From the NCBI RefSeq assembly GCF_022012435.1, contig NZ_JAKLUA010000016.1, positions 87,621 through 151,620 on the forward strand: a stretch of DNA of 64,000 nt. Direction: 5' to 3'. The stretch comes from Bradyrhizobium zhengyangense. Lineage in GTDB: Bacteria > Pseudomonadota > Alphaproteobacteria > Rhizobiales > Xanthobacteraceae. How positions within the stretch are numbered: the stretch's first letter is position 1; each line of letters starts with the position of its first letter. The position numbers and the translations under genes were made by a program. Under the pieces are notes generated by a model, which was not told where the DNA came from, made no database searches, and was given only the letters and a program-made list of their open reading frames with translations. This document shows positions 1-7,974 of the stretch, in pieces.

Positions 1-546
1 CTTTACCGCATCCGGCTTCTCGACGAAACGCGCAACCGCGTGCACCTCGCCGGAGATCACCTCACCCGGACTGATATAGCCGTATTCGGTCGCCGGCCGC
101 TCCGGCTTGACGCCGAAGGTGACGATGCGGCCAGTGCTCGCAGCCGCGAGGCCCTCGCGGCACGCCGCGACGAAGGCGGCATTGTCCTGCACGACGTGAT
201 CGGCGGCGAGCGCCAGCACGATCGCTTCACTGATGCGGTTTTGCGCGAACGCCGCGCCGGCGGCGATTGCAGGACCGGAGTCGCGGCGCATCGGCTCGAG
301 GATGACGTCGGCCTCGATGCCGATCTCGGCGAGCTGCTCCAGCACCATGAAGCGGTAGGCCGCATTGGTGATGACCACAGGGCGGTCGAACAGCGACGCA
401 TCCGAAACACGCAGCAGCGTGTCCTGGAACGTCGAGCGCGGACCGAACAGCGGCAGGAACTGCTTCGGGCGCACCTCGCGCGAAGCCGGCCACAGCCGCG
501 TGCCGGCACCACCGCACATGATCAGGGGGATAATGCGTTTGTCCAT
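1..546 (-). CDS. manC: Mannose-1-phosphate guanylyltransferase, N-terminal part (cut by window edge)
   Basis: Makes GDP-mannose from mannose-1-phosphate and GTP in the cytoplasm, supplying mannose and fucose for surface polysaccharide. The visible 182 codons begin at the ATG at 546 and read MDKRIIPLIMCGGAGTRLWP, the nucleotidyltransferase signature, followed by a PKQF motif near residue 27. Further on come LALAADHVV, with the catalytic-site Asp region, and FVEKPD, both typical of the ManC/CpsB/XanB family. The reading frame is still open at base 1, so the C-terminal part lies outside the window; whether the isomerase domain of the bifunctional form is present cannot be seen. It lies 7 bases downstream of the UDP-glucuronate epimerase gene on the same strand, so the two are probably cotranscribed. 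Confidence 0.9.
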   Translation of the reverse strand, partial: MDKRIIPLIMCGGAGTRLWPASREVRPKQFLPLFGPRSTFQDTLLRVSDASLFDRPVVITNAAYRFMVLEQLAEIGIEADVILEPMRRDSGPAIAAGAAFAQNRISEAIVLALAADHVVQDNAAFVAACREGLAAASTGRIVTFGVKPERPATEYGYISPGEVISGEVHAVARFVEKPDAVK

Positions 547-553
547 CGTCGTT

Positions 554-1543
554 TCAAACCTTGTAGTGGTCGCGATACCAGGTGACAAAATTGTGGACCC
601 CGCGCTCGATCGGCGTTGACGGTGCAAAGCCGGTGTCGCGCATCAAATCCTCGACATCCGCGAACGTTTCCACCACATCTCCCGGCTGCATCGGCAGCAA
701 TTCTTTGATCGCCGTCCGACCCAGCTCCCGCTCCAGAAGTCCGACGACATGCATCAGCTCTTCGGGGCGGTGATTTCCGACATTGTAGACTCGAGACGGC
801 GCATTTGCGGCAGCCGGATTGTCTACAGGCACAAGATCGATCAGTTTGGATACGACACGGGTCACGTCGTCGATATAGGTGAAGTCGCGGCGCATCCTGC
901 CATGGTTGAAGAGCCGGATCGGCTTGCCAGCCATGATGGCGTTTACGAACAGAAACATGGCCATATCAGGCCGTCCCCATGGGCCGTAGATGGTGAAAAA
1001 GCGCAAGGCGGTGACCGGCAGCCGGTACAGATGGCTGTAGGACTGCGCCATCACCTCGTTCGCCTTCTTGGTCGCAGCGTAGAAGCTCACGGGATGATCG
1101 GTCCGGTCCTGCACGGAAAACGGCAGTTTCGTGTTCGCGCCGTAAACGGAGGATGACGAAGCGTAGACAAGATGACGACACCCGTTGATCCGACAGCCCT
1201 CTAGCACGTTGAGAAAGCCCTGGAGATTGGAATCGACGTAACTGTGGGGCTGGTCGATCGAGTAGCGGACGCCGGCCTGGGCCGCCAGATGCACCACTTT
1301 GGCAAATCGATGTCGCGCAAACAGCGCCGCCATCGCCCCGCGATCGGCAAGATCGGCCTGCACGAAGGAGAAACCGGCCTCGCTCCGCAACAGCGCCAGC
1401 CGCGCCTGCTTCAGCGCCGGATCATAATAGGTGTTGAGATTGTCCAATCCGACGACCGGCCTGCCCTCGGCCAGGAGCTGCCGGGCGACGTGAAAGCCGA
1501 TGAAGCCGGCGGCTCCCGTAACCAAAATCGCCTGATCCGTCAT
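554..1543 (-). CDS. UDP-glucuronate 4-epimerase (extended SDR)
   Basis: Probably interconverts UDP-glucuronate and UDP-galacturonate for LPS or exopolysaccharide. The 329-residue protein opens with the NAD-binding motif VTGAAGFIGFHVA (residues 8-20). It has the active-site pair SSSSVYG and YAATKKANE (YxxxK) near residues 128-160, and the PWGRPDMA region that is characteristic of the CapI/LpsL glucuronate epimerases rather than GalE. Length matches that family. It is followed after 7 bases by the mannose-1-phosphate guanylyltransferase gene and is divergent from the YbhN-like gene at 1805. The substrate is inferred from family resemblance; another UDP-hexuronate or UDP-hexose epimerase is possible. 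Confidence 0.82.
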   Translation of the reverse strand: MTDQAILVTGAAGFIGFHVARQLLAEGRPVVGLDNLNTYYDPALKQARLALLRSEAGFSFVQADLADRGAMAALFARHRFAKVVHLAAQAGVRYSIDQPHSYVDSNLQGFLNVLEGCRINGCRHLVYASSSSVYGANTKLPFSVQDRTDHPVSFYAATKKANEVMAQSYSHLYRLPVTALRFFTIYGPWGRPDMAMFLFVNAIMAGKPIRLFNHGRMRRDFTYIDDVTRVVSKLIDLVPVDNPAAANAPSRVYNVGNHRPEELMHVVGLLERELGRTAIKELLPMQPGDVVETFADVEDLMRDTGFAPSTPIERGVHNFVTWYRDHYKV

Positions 1544-1677
1544 CCTGTTCCCAAAGCAAACCAGAGGACATGCTTCGCCGCACTGGCAACATCAGCCTCT
1601 TTAGACGTCGCCCCGAGGGGGCCGCAATAGCCAGCAACTTTAACGGTAAAGAGCCCCACAGGAGCTCAAGGGCCATT

Positions 1678-1714
1678 GCAAGAGAGCTCAACATCGCAAG
1701 AGAGCTATTGCAAG
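1678..1714. repeat. Pair of 11-bp direct repeats in divergent intergenic region
   Basis: GCAAGAGAGCT occurs at 1678-1688 and again at 1696-1706, 18 bases apart (nearly two helical turns), and ATTGCAAG follows at 1707. The repeats lie in the 261-base gap 1544-1804 between the divergent epimerase and YbhN-like genes, which holds no gene that I can see. The spacing would suit a regulator binding two sites on one DNA face, but no function is known from the sequence. Confidence 0.45.
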
Positions 1715-1804
1715 ATCGGCGCCAAAACCATACCAAAGCGGCCGAATTCGGCGCCTGGCGTCGGGTAACCTCAACCTTCGCCAACCCCTGTTCATGCGGG
1801 CGAG

Positions 1805-2764
1805 ATGCGCCGAATCCTGCTGTCGACGGCCAAAATCCTGATATCCGCGGCGCTGCTCTACCTGGCATTGCGCAAGGTCGACCTGACCGAGCTGGTGTCA
1901 CGCTTCACGGTGTCCAGCCTGCTCTGGATCGGCATGGCGATCGCGGTGACATTCCTGCAGATCTTCGTCGGCGTGCTGCGCTGGCGCGATGTCAGCGCTG
2001 CATGCGGCGCGCCGCTCGAGCTCGGCCGTGCCATGCGCTACAACGTGATCGGTTCGTTCTTCAACCAGACCCTGCCGTCCGCGATCGGCGGCGACGCGGT
2101 CCGGCTGTGGCTGGTCGCGCGCGCCGGCGCCGGATGGCGCGCGGCGACCTATTCGATCTTCGTCGATCGCGCGATCGGCCTGATCGCGCTGGCGATCCTC
2201 ATCGTCGCGAGCCTGCCCTGGAGCTATCAGCTGATCACCGACCCGCACGGCCGCTCGGCGCTGTTGCTGGTCGACCTCGCCGCGCTCGCCGGCGGCATCG
2301 GCTTCCTGATCTTCGGCGTGCTGAAATGGTCGTGGCTGAAGACCTGGTGGGCGACCCATCATCTCCACGCCTGCGCCGTGATCGCCAATCGCGTCATCTT
2401 CAACCCGACGCGTGGACCGAGGGTCGCGGTCCTATCGCTGCTCGTTCACGTGCTCACCGCCGTCATCGCCTGGTGCGTGGTGCAGTCGATCGCAGCACCG
2501 GTCAGCCTCGCCCAGGTCTTCCTGCTGGTGCCGCCGGTGATGCTGATCACCCTGATGCCGATCTCGATCGCCGGCTGGGGCGTGCGCGAGGCCACCATGG
2601 GGCTGGCCTTCGGCTTCGCCGGACTTGCCGCGAACGAAGGCGTCAACGTCTCACTGCTGTTCGGCGCGGTCGTCTTCATCGTCGGCGCCGTCGGCGGCCT
2701 GGTCTGGATCCTCAGCGCGGAGAAAGCCGCGCAGGGCTCGGCGCAGCTCGGGGTTCCTGAGTGA
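1805..2764 (+). CDS. YbhN/UPF0104-family integral membrane protein (flippase-like)
   Basis: A 319-residue polytopic membrane protein of the lysylphosphatidylglycerol synthase transmembrane-region family (YbhN, formerly DUF332). It begins MRRILLSTAKILISAALLYL and has about eight hydrophobic segments. The family signatures include NQTLPSAIGGDAVRLW (near residues 79-94) and the later GWGVREATMGLAFG. There is no C-terminal catalytic domain, so it is not a full MprF. The stop codon overlaps the GTG start of the downstream phosphoglycosyltransferase (GTGA), so the two are translationally coupled. A role in lipid or lipid-linked sugar movement is inferred from the context. Confidence 0.8.
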   Translation: MRRILLSTAKILISAALLYLALRKVDLTELVSRFTVSSLLWIGMAIAVTFLQIFVGVLRWRDVSAACGAPLELGRAMRYNVIGSFFNQTLPSAIGGDAVRLWLVARAGAGWRAATYSIFVDRAIGLIALAILIVASLPWSYQLITDPHGRSALLLVDLAALAGGIGFLIFGVLKWSWLKTWWATHHLHACAVIANRVIFNPTRGPRVAVLSLLVHVLTAVIAWCVVQSIAAPVSLAQVFLLVPPVMLITLMPISIAGWGVREATMGLAFGFAGLAANEGVNVSLLFGAVVFIVGAVGGLVWILSAEKAAQGSAQLGVPE

Positions 2765-3768
2765 GCGCGCTCACGATCGTGCCATCGCTGCTTGCCATTG
2801 CGATCGCCGCGCTGATCTCGGCGCTGATCACCTGGACCAGCCGCCCCCTGCTCCAGCGCTACGCGCTGGCGCGGCCGAACGCGCGCTCCTCCCACCGCAT
2901 CCCGACGCCGCAGGGTGCAGGCATCGCGGTGATAGCAGCAACGCTGCTCGTCGCTTCCGCCTTGGCGGCGTGGGTGGGCGTTGCGATCTCGCCGGCGCTG
3001 GTGATTGCGACCATCGTGATCGCGCTGGTCGGCTTCGCGGACGACATCGTATCCCTGCCGGTGCTGGTGAGGCTCGTGCTGCAGGCCGCCTGCGTCGGCG
3101 CCGTGGTATTCACCGCGCCCGAGACCGCTCGCATCGTGCCCGCTTTGCCGCTCACGATAGAGCGCGGCCTGATCCTGCTCGCGGGTGTCTGGTTCGTGAA
3201 CCTCGTCAACTTCATGGACGGTCTCGACCTGATGACGGTGGCGGAGGTGGTGCCGGTCACAGCAGTGCTAATGCTGCTCGGCCTGCTCGGCGACCTGTCC
3301 TGGCCGGCGGTGCTGGTCGCAACCGCCCTATGCGGCGCGATCCTCGGCTTTGCGCCGTTCAACAAGCCGGTCGCAAAAGTGTTTCTGGGCGATGTCGGCA
3401 GCCTGCCGATCGGCCTTCTGCTCGGCTGGTGCCTGCTGGAGCTCGCCTGGCACGGGCAACCCGCCGCGGCGCTGCTGCTGCCGGCCTATTACCTCGCGGA
3501 TTCCACCATCACGCTGTTCCGGCGGATCGCAAGACGCGAGCAGTTCTGGTCGGCGCATCGCTCGCATTTCTACCAGCGCGCCACCGACAACGGTTTTTCG
3601 GTTCCGCGTGTCGTCGGCGAAGTCTTTGTCCTCAACCTCGTGCTGGCGGCCCTTGCGCTTCTCACGGTCCGATCAGGCTCGGTGACGGTCACGCTGATCG
3701 CGCTGCTGGCGGCCGCGATCGCGATCGCCTTCGTGCTGCTGCGGTTCTCCCGCCCTCAGGCGTCCTGA
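2761..3768 (+). CDS. Polyprenyl-phosphate N-acetylaminosugar-1-phosphate transferase (WecA/WbpL/WreU type)
   Basis: Transfers a sugar-1-phosphate from a UDP-aminosugar to undecaprenyl phosphate, the first step of O-antigen assembly at the inner membrane. The 335-residue protein has about ten hydrophobic segments. It carries the catalytic loops of the MraY/WecA superfamily: SSHRIPTPQGAG near residue 42, GFADDIVSLP (DD pair) near 90 and NFMDGLDLM (NxxxGxDG-like) near 149; FLGDVGSLPIG and the AHRSHFYQRA loop follow. The GTG start overlaps the preceding stop. Its 3' end overlaps that of the convergent reductase gene by 13 bases. Beside WbpM- and WbpV-like genes, N-acetylquinovosamine-1-phosphate is the likely substrate, as for WreU of Rhizobium etli. 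Confidence 0.88.
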   Translation: MSALTIVPSLLAIAIAALISALITWTSRPLLQRYALARPNARSSHRIPTPQGAGIAVIAATLLVASALAAWVGVAISPALVIATIVIALVGFADDIVSLPVLVRLVLQAACVGAVVFTAPETARIVPALPLTIERGLILLAGVWFVNLVNFMDGLDLMTVAEVVPVTAVLMLLGLLGDLSWPAVLVATALCGAILGFAPFNKPVAKVFLGDVGSLPIGLLLGWCLLELAWHGQPAAALLLPAYYLADSTITLFRRIARREQFWSAHRSHFYQRATDNGFSVPRVVGEVFVLNLVLAALALLTVRSGSVTVTLIALLAAAIAIAFVLLRFSRPQAS

Positions 3769-4703
3769 GCTGCCAGCGCCAGCCGCAGGCCCTCGTCGAG
3801 CGTCACCGAAGGCTGCCATCCCGTTGCGATCGCCTTGGACACGTTGAGCTCGAGCGAGCCGATCAGGCTGTCATGGGTGTCCTGCCGGCCGAGCAGGCCG
3901 AGCAGCGAGCTCAGCAGCTCCGGCGACATGCCGAACAGCCTCGGATTCTTGCCCGACGCCCTGGCCAGGCGCTCGATGAATTCGGGCGTCGAGACCTGCT
4001 CCTTGTCGGCCACCAGGAAGACCTCGAAATTGCTCGCGGGATCGGTATTGCCAAGCCGGCGCAGGATGAAGGACGAGAGGTTCTCCACCGCCAGGAAGGC
4101 GCGGTGGTTGCGGATCGAGCCAAAGGGCAGCGGCAATCCCAGGTTCACCGCGCGCGTCAGCAGCGCGAAATTGCCCTTGGCACCCGCGCCATAGACCAGC
4201 GGCGGCCTTATCACCGAAATATTCAGCTGGCTGTCGCGTGCGAGCGTCCTCAGGCCCGCCTCGGCCGCCGCCTTGGACATGCCGTAGAGGCCGCGCGGCG
4301 TCAGGATGTCGTTTTCGCTGAACGGGGCACGGCCCTCGTTGGTGCGGCCATGCACCAGAACCGTGCTAACAAAGATAAAGTGGCGCACACCAGCCATTGC
4401 CGCAGAGCGCGCCAGGTGCAGCGTACCGGCGATGTTGACGTTGCGGTAGAGCTGGACCGCGTGCTCCTCGTGCTTGTGATGCACGCGGGCGGCGAGATGA
4501 ACGACGGCATCGACGCCGTCGAGCGCGGCGGTCCAATCGGTGTCGGGGCCGATGCTCTCGATGACGACCTCGTCGCCCTGCCCGTGCGGGCTGCGGACCG
4601 CGCGCCGAACCGCCCATCCTTCGCGCTCCAGGTCGGGCACGACGTGGCGACCGACGAAGCCACTCGCTCCCGTCACCAACACAAGCGGCTTTTCCTTGCT
4701 CAT
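3756..4703 (-). CDS. NAD-dependent SDR, WbpV/WreQ-like UDP-sugar 4-reductase or epimerase
   Basis: An extended SDR of 315 residues. The start at 4703 (MSKEKPLVLVTGASGFVG) places the nucleotide-binding GxxGxxG at the N-terminus; an in-frame start 87 bases upstream would add an unrelated Arg-rich leader. HLAARVHHKHEE and FVSTVLVHG are typical of WbpV/WreQ, and the active-site YGMSKAAAE (YxxxK) lies near residue 144. WreQ reduces UDP-4-keto-6-deoxy-GlcNAc to UDP-QuiNAc, which would fit the WbpM-type dehydratase encoded two genes upstream in the same run. The 5' end overlaps the upstream glycosyltransferase stop by 4 bases (ATGA). A 4-epimerase activity cannot be excluded from sequence alone. Confidence 0.82.
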   Translation of the reverse strand: MSKEKPLVLVTGASGFVGRHVVPDLEREGWAVRRAVRSPHGQGDEVVIESIGPDTDWTAALDGVDAVVHLAARVHHKHEEHAVQLYRNVNIAGTLHLARSAAMAGVRHFIFVSTVLVHGRTNEGRAPFSENDILTPRGLYGMSKAAAEAGLRTLARDSQLNISVIRPPLVYGAGAKGNFALLTRAVNLGLPLPFGSIRNHRAFLAVENLSSFILRRLGNTDPASNFEVFLVADKEQVSTPEFIERLARASGKNPRLFGMSPELLSSLLGLLGRQDTHDSLIGSLELNVSKAIATGWQPSVTLDEGLRLALAAQDA

Positions 4704-5920
4704 CGCTGCTCCGAAAGGTTCGGGTTGCGCAACAAGTCGTCTATCATGGCGGCATAGGCGTTCATCGCCACGCCGCGATCGAACCCCCATGCTGCTTTCA
4801 CCGCGCGCGCGGCCATGGCGCCGTCGCCGGAAGCGGACGCCGCGCGGATCGCGGCGGCGAGCTGATCGGCGCGGCCCGGCGTCACGACCCAGCCGAGGCC
4901 GCTCTCCACGACCGTCAGGGCGGCCTCGGCCTCGGGTTCCGAGATCAGCACGACCGGACGGCCGACCGCCAGCAGATTATAGAAACGGCTCGGTACCGAC
5001 ACCCCGGCCACGTCCTTCCGGTAGGGGATGATCCAAAGGTCGGCCGCAGCCAGGAAGGCCTCGAGCTCGGAATCCTCCACCCGTGCCACGAAGCCGACAT
5101 TGGGCAGGTTCGCTTCGGCCTGCAACTGCTTCAGCCGCTCGAAGCCAATGCCCCAGCCGGAGAGCAGGAAGCCAATATCCGCCTCGTCTTTCAATAGGCG
5201 CGCCGCCTCGAACACGATCTCCGGATCGTGGGTGAAACCGAGATTGCCCGACAGCCCGACCACGAAGCGGGCCGCAAGGTGCTTGCGGAACGGATTGTCT
5301 GATGTCACCGGCCGCACCGCCGGCACCAGCGTCGCCCAGTTCGGGATGAAGCGGATCTTGTTGCGCGTCATGCCGGAATAGGTCAGCAGCGGCGCTTCCG
5401 CATCGCGCCCGATGGTCACGACGGCATTGAGGGCGCGAAACATCAGGCTGTTGGCGGCGCGCATCACGCCCGCCACGACCGAGCGCGGCTTCAAGAGACC
5501 GGCCATTACCAGCACGTCAGGAAACAGGTCGTGCATGATCAGCGCCGAGCGCGCGCCTTTGAGCCACGCCGCGGCCACCACTGCGTAAGGCAGCATGAAC
5601 GGCGCGGTGACCGTGAGCACGACGTCACCTCGTCGCAAGCGCCGTAGCAGCGCGACGAAGATGCGCAGCACGAACAGCAGCTCGGAAATGCCGCGCCGGA
5701 CCAGCGCCGCCTTTCCCGCCATGCGGTTCTTGATGGCGATGACCCGTGGCTTGTCGGGGCCGATCTGCGAGGGCGGCAACGCGCCTGATGAGCCCGACAG
5801 CACCACGACCTCATGGTCAGATGCGAGGCGGCAGGCGATCTCGGCCATGATCGCCGCGGTCGTGCTGGGATCCGGCGGATAATGCTGGCTCGCGACGACG
5901 ATCTGGCCTTGCGACTGCAT
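4700..5920 (-). CDS. Glycosyltransferase family 4 (WcaI/WbuB-like)
   Basis: A 406-residue GT-B fold glycosyltransferase, probably adding a sugar to the lipid-linked O-antigen unit on the cytoplasmic membrane face. The start at 5920 (MQSQGQIVVASQHYPPDPST) gives the usual N-terminal strand and QHYPPD motif of the WbuB group. A GLSGNLGFTHDPE donor-site segment follows near residue 228, IIPYRKDVAGVSVPSRFYNLLAVGRPV near 315 and a C-terminal acidic pair (SEPEAEAALTVVESG). It starts 2 bases after the WbpM-like stop and overlaps the reductase start by 4 bases, so all three are one operon. The donor sugar cannot be told from sequence. Confidence 0.85.
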   Translation of the reverse strand: MQSQGQIVVASQHYPPDPSTTAAIMAEIACRLASDHEVVVLSGSSGALPPSQIGPDKPRVIAIKNRMAGKAALVRRGISELLFVLRIFVALLRRLRRGDVVLTVTAPFMLPYAVVAAAWLKGARSALIMHDLFPDVLVMAGLLKPRSVVAGVMRAANSLMFRALNAVVTIGRDAEAPLLTYSGMTRNKIRFIPNWATLVPAVRPVTSDNPFRKHLAARFVVGLSGNLGFTHDPEIVFEAARLLKDEADIGFLLSGWGIGFERLKQLQAEANLPNVGFVARVEDSELEAFLAAADLWIIPYRKDVAGVSVPSRFYNLLAVGRPVVLISEPEAEAALTVVESGLGWVVTPGRADQLAAAIRAASASGDGAMAARAVKAAWGFDRGVAMNAYAAMIDDLLRNPNLSEQR

Positions 5921-5922
5921 GC

Positions 5923-7836
5923 TCAGGCCGCGGTTGACCCGAACTCGGGAACCGCATCCTTGAGGATCGTCCTGATGGTCGCGCGATCGTCGCGCTCGAT
6001 GGCCTGATCGAGCGCCGCGATCCATTTGCGCAAGGTCTGCATCGGCGGCTCGTTCGGCTGCGCGGCCATGATGCCAGCGACACCGATCTCGCGGGTCGGC
6101 TCTTCGGACGCAAAGAGGATTTCGTGCAGGCGCTCCCCCGGCCGCATCCCCGTGAACACGATCTCGATGTCGTAACCGGGTTGCAGGCCGGAGAGACGGA
6201 TCATGCGTTCGGCGAGATCCACGATCTTCACCGGCTGGCCCATGTTGAGCACATAGACGGAAACGTCCGAACGCGCCATGCCGAGCGCATGCGTCGCTGC
6301 CGTGATGACGAGGTCGCAGGCCTCGCGGATGGTCATGAAATAGCGGACCATGTCGGGATGCGTCACCGTGACAGGGCCGCCGGCCTCGATCTGGGCCTTG
6401 AACTTCGGCACCACCGAGCCGTTCGAGGCCAGCACATTGCCGAAGCGAACGGAGATCAGCCGCATCGGCGGCTTGGCACCGGCAGCCCCCGCCGCAAGAT
6501 CATGGTCGAGAGCCTGGCAGTACATCTCGGCGAAACGCTTGGTGAGGCCCAGCATCGACACCGGCTCGATCGCCTTGTCGGTCGAGATCATCACCATGGC
6601 TTCGGCGCCGGCGGCGAGCGCCGCGTCGGCGACGTTGATCGAGCCGAAGATGTTGGTCTTGACGCCCTCGCTCCAGTCGCGCTCGAGGATCGGCACGTGC
6701 TTGAGGGCCGCTGCGTGGAACACGATGTTGGGCTTGAACTCGGCCATCAGGCGCATCACGCGCTCGCGGTCGCGGATGTCGGCGATCCGCCCCTCGATCG
6801 CAGCACCCGCGTCGTGCGCGGCGAGCGCCTCGGTGACCGCATAGAGCGCCGGCTCGGAATTCTCCAGGATCAACAGGCGCGCGGCGCCGAAGGCGACGAC
6901 ACGCTCGCAGATCTCGGAGCCGATCGAACCACCGCCGCCGGTGACGATTACCGCCTTGCCCCTGATCAGGGCTTCGAGGCGCGCATAGTCGATCTTTTCG
7001 CTCGGCCGCAGCAGCAGGTCCTCGACCGCGACAGCGGTCAGGCGCGGCGTGTCGCCGCTCTCGAGCGAGGGCATGCGGTTGACGATCACGCCGAGTTTGC
7101 GCGCCCGCATCAGGATCGATTCCGGATGCGCCTCCGGCTCGAACGCCGACGGCGTCATCACCACGCGTGCAATCGCCTTGCCGCGCTTGGCGAAATCGGA
7201 AACTACGTCCTCGATGTCATCGACGCCGCCCAGCACCGGAACGTTGCGGATGAACTGGCCGCGATCCGAGCCCGACGGTGACAGCACGCCGACCGGCCAG
7301 ATCCGCTTGATCGCCCCACTCTCGATACCGCGCAGAAGCACCTCGGCGTCTGCAGCGCGGCCGATCAGTAACGTCGGCGCGGCATCCTCCGCGCGAGCAT
7401 GACGCCGCACCCGCGTGTAGCGGAAGTAACGATAGGCCATGCGCAAGGCGCTGAGAAAGAAGATCTCCAGGAACCAGTAGAGAACGATCGTCACCTTGCC
7501 GAAGAAGAAGGCACCGCGGACATTGGGAGCAACAATGATGTAGTCCAGCGCCAGCAAGGCAACTGTCAGCACGCTAGCGACGCGGACGATGTTCATCGCA
7601 TCCGGCAGCGATATAAAGCGCCATTTGGTGGTGGTCAGGTTGAAAATGAAGAACACGACCACGCTGAAGGCGAGAAAGTACGGTAGGATTTGGAATAGCA
7701 GCGGCAAACGGTCATAGAAGCCGTCCGCCCCCTCAAAACGCAGATAAAACGCCGCGAACAACGCCGCTGTCGTTGCGAGCAGGTCGTGGAGCGCAATCAT
7801 GAAATTGCGCAAAGAAAGATGCGAAAGCCGCGTCAT
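5923..7836 (-). CDS. WbpM/CapD/FlaA1-type membrane UDP-GlcNAc 4,6-dehydratase
   Basis: A 637-residue polysaccharide biosynthesis dehydratase and first gene of the three-gene minus-strand operon. Four N-terminal hydrophobic segments fall roughly within residues 1-130, a CoA-binding-like Rossmann domain within 140-260, and the SDR domain starts near 285 with VIVTGGGGSIGSEI. KHVPILERDWSEGVKTNIFGS and STDKAIEPVSMLGLTKRFAE carry the Ser-Met-Lys active-site pattern that replaces the usual Tyr in the large WbpM branch. It likely converts UDP-GlcNAc to the 4-keto-6-deoxy sugar used by the reductase downstream. The 138-base gap to the ligase gene (7837-7974) probably contains its promoter. Confidence 0.92.
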   Translation of the reverse strand: MTRLSHLSLRNFMIALHDLLATTAALFAAFYLRFEGADGFYDRLPLLFQILPYFLAFSVVVFFIFNLTTTKWRFISLPDAMNIVRVASVLTVALLALDYIIVAPNVRGAFFFGKVTIVLYWFLEIFFLSALRMAYRYFRYTRVRRHARAEDAAPTLLIGRAADAEVLLRGIESGAIKRIWPVGVLSPSGSDRGQFIRNVPVLGGVDDIEDVVSDFAKRGKAIARVVMTPSAFEPEAHPESILMRARKLGVIVNRMPSLESGDTPRLTAVAVEDLLLRPSEKIDYARLEALIRGKAVIVTGGGGSIGSEICERVVAFGAARLLILENSEPALYAVTEALAAHDAGAAIEGRIADIRDRERVMRLMAEFKPNIVFHAAALKHVPILERDWSEGVKTNIFGSINVADAALAAGAEAMVMISTDKAIEPVSMLGLTKRFAEMYCQALDHDLAAGAAGAKPPMRLISVRFGNVLASNGSVVPKFKAQIEAGGPVTVTHPDMVRYFMTIREACDLVITAATHALGMARSDVSVYVLNMGQPVKIVDLAERMIRLSGLQPGYDIEIVFTGMRPGERLHEILFASEEPTREIGVAGIMAAQPNEPPMQTLRKWIAALDQAIERDDRATIRTILKDAVPEFGSTAA

Positions 7837-7974
7837 CCGCCGACCGATGATTATCCCATTAGTGTAACCTGCCGCGCTGATAGCCCATCTCGGCGAGACT
7901 TGCTAGCAGAAGCCTTGCCAGCACAAGACTCGCCGGCAGGAGCCTTGCTACCTAGAGGTTGCCAGCCCCCTGGC

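Noticed and set aside
7900..7965. Repeated GCCTTGC-like words between the ligase and dehydratase genes, considered as a small repeat array
   Set aside because: Units are imperfect and of irregular spacing, with no dyad symmetry; not enough for a CRISPR or other defined array.
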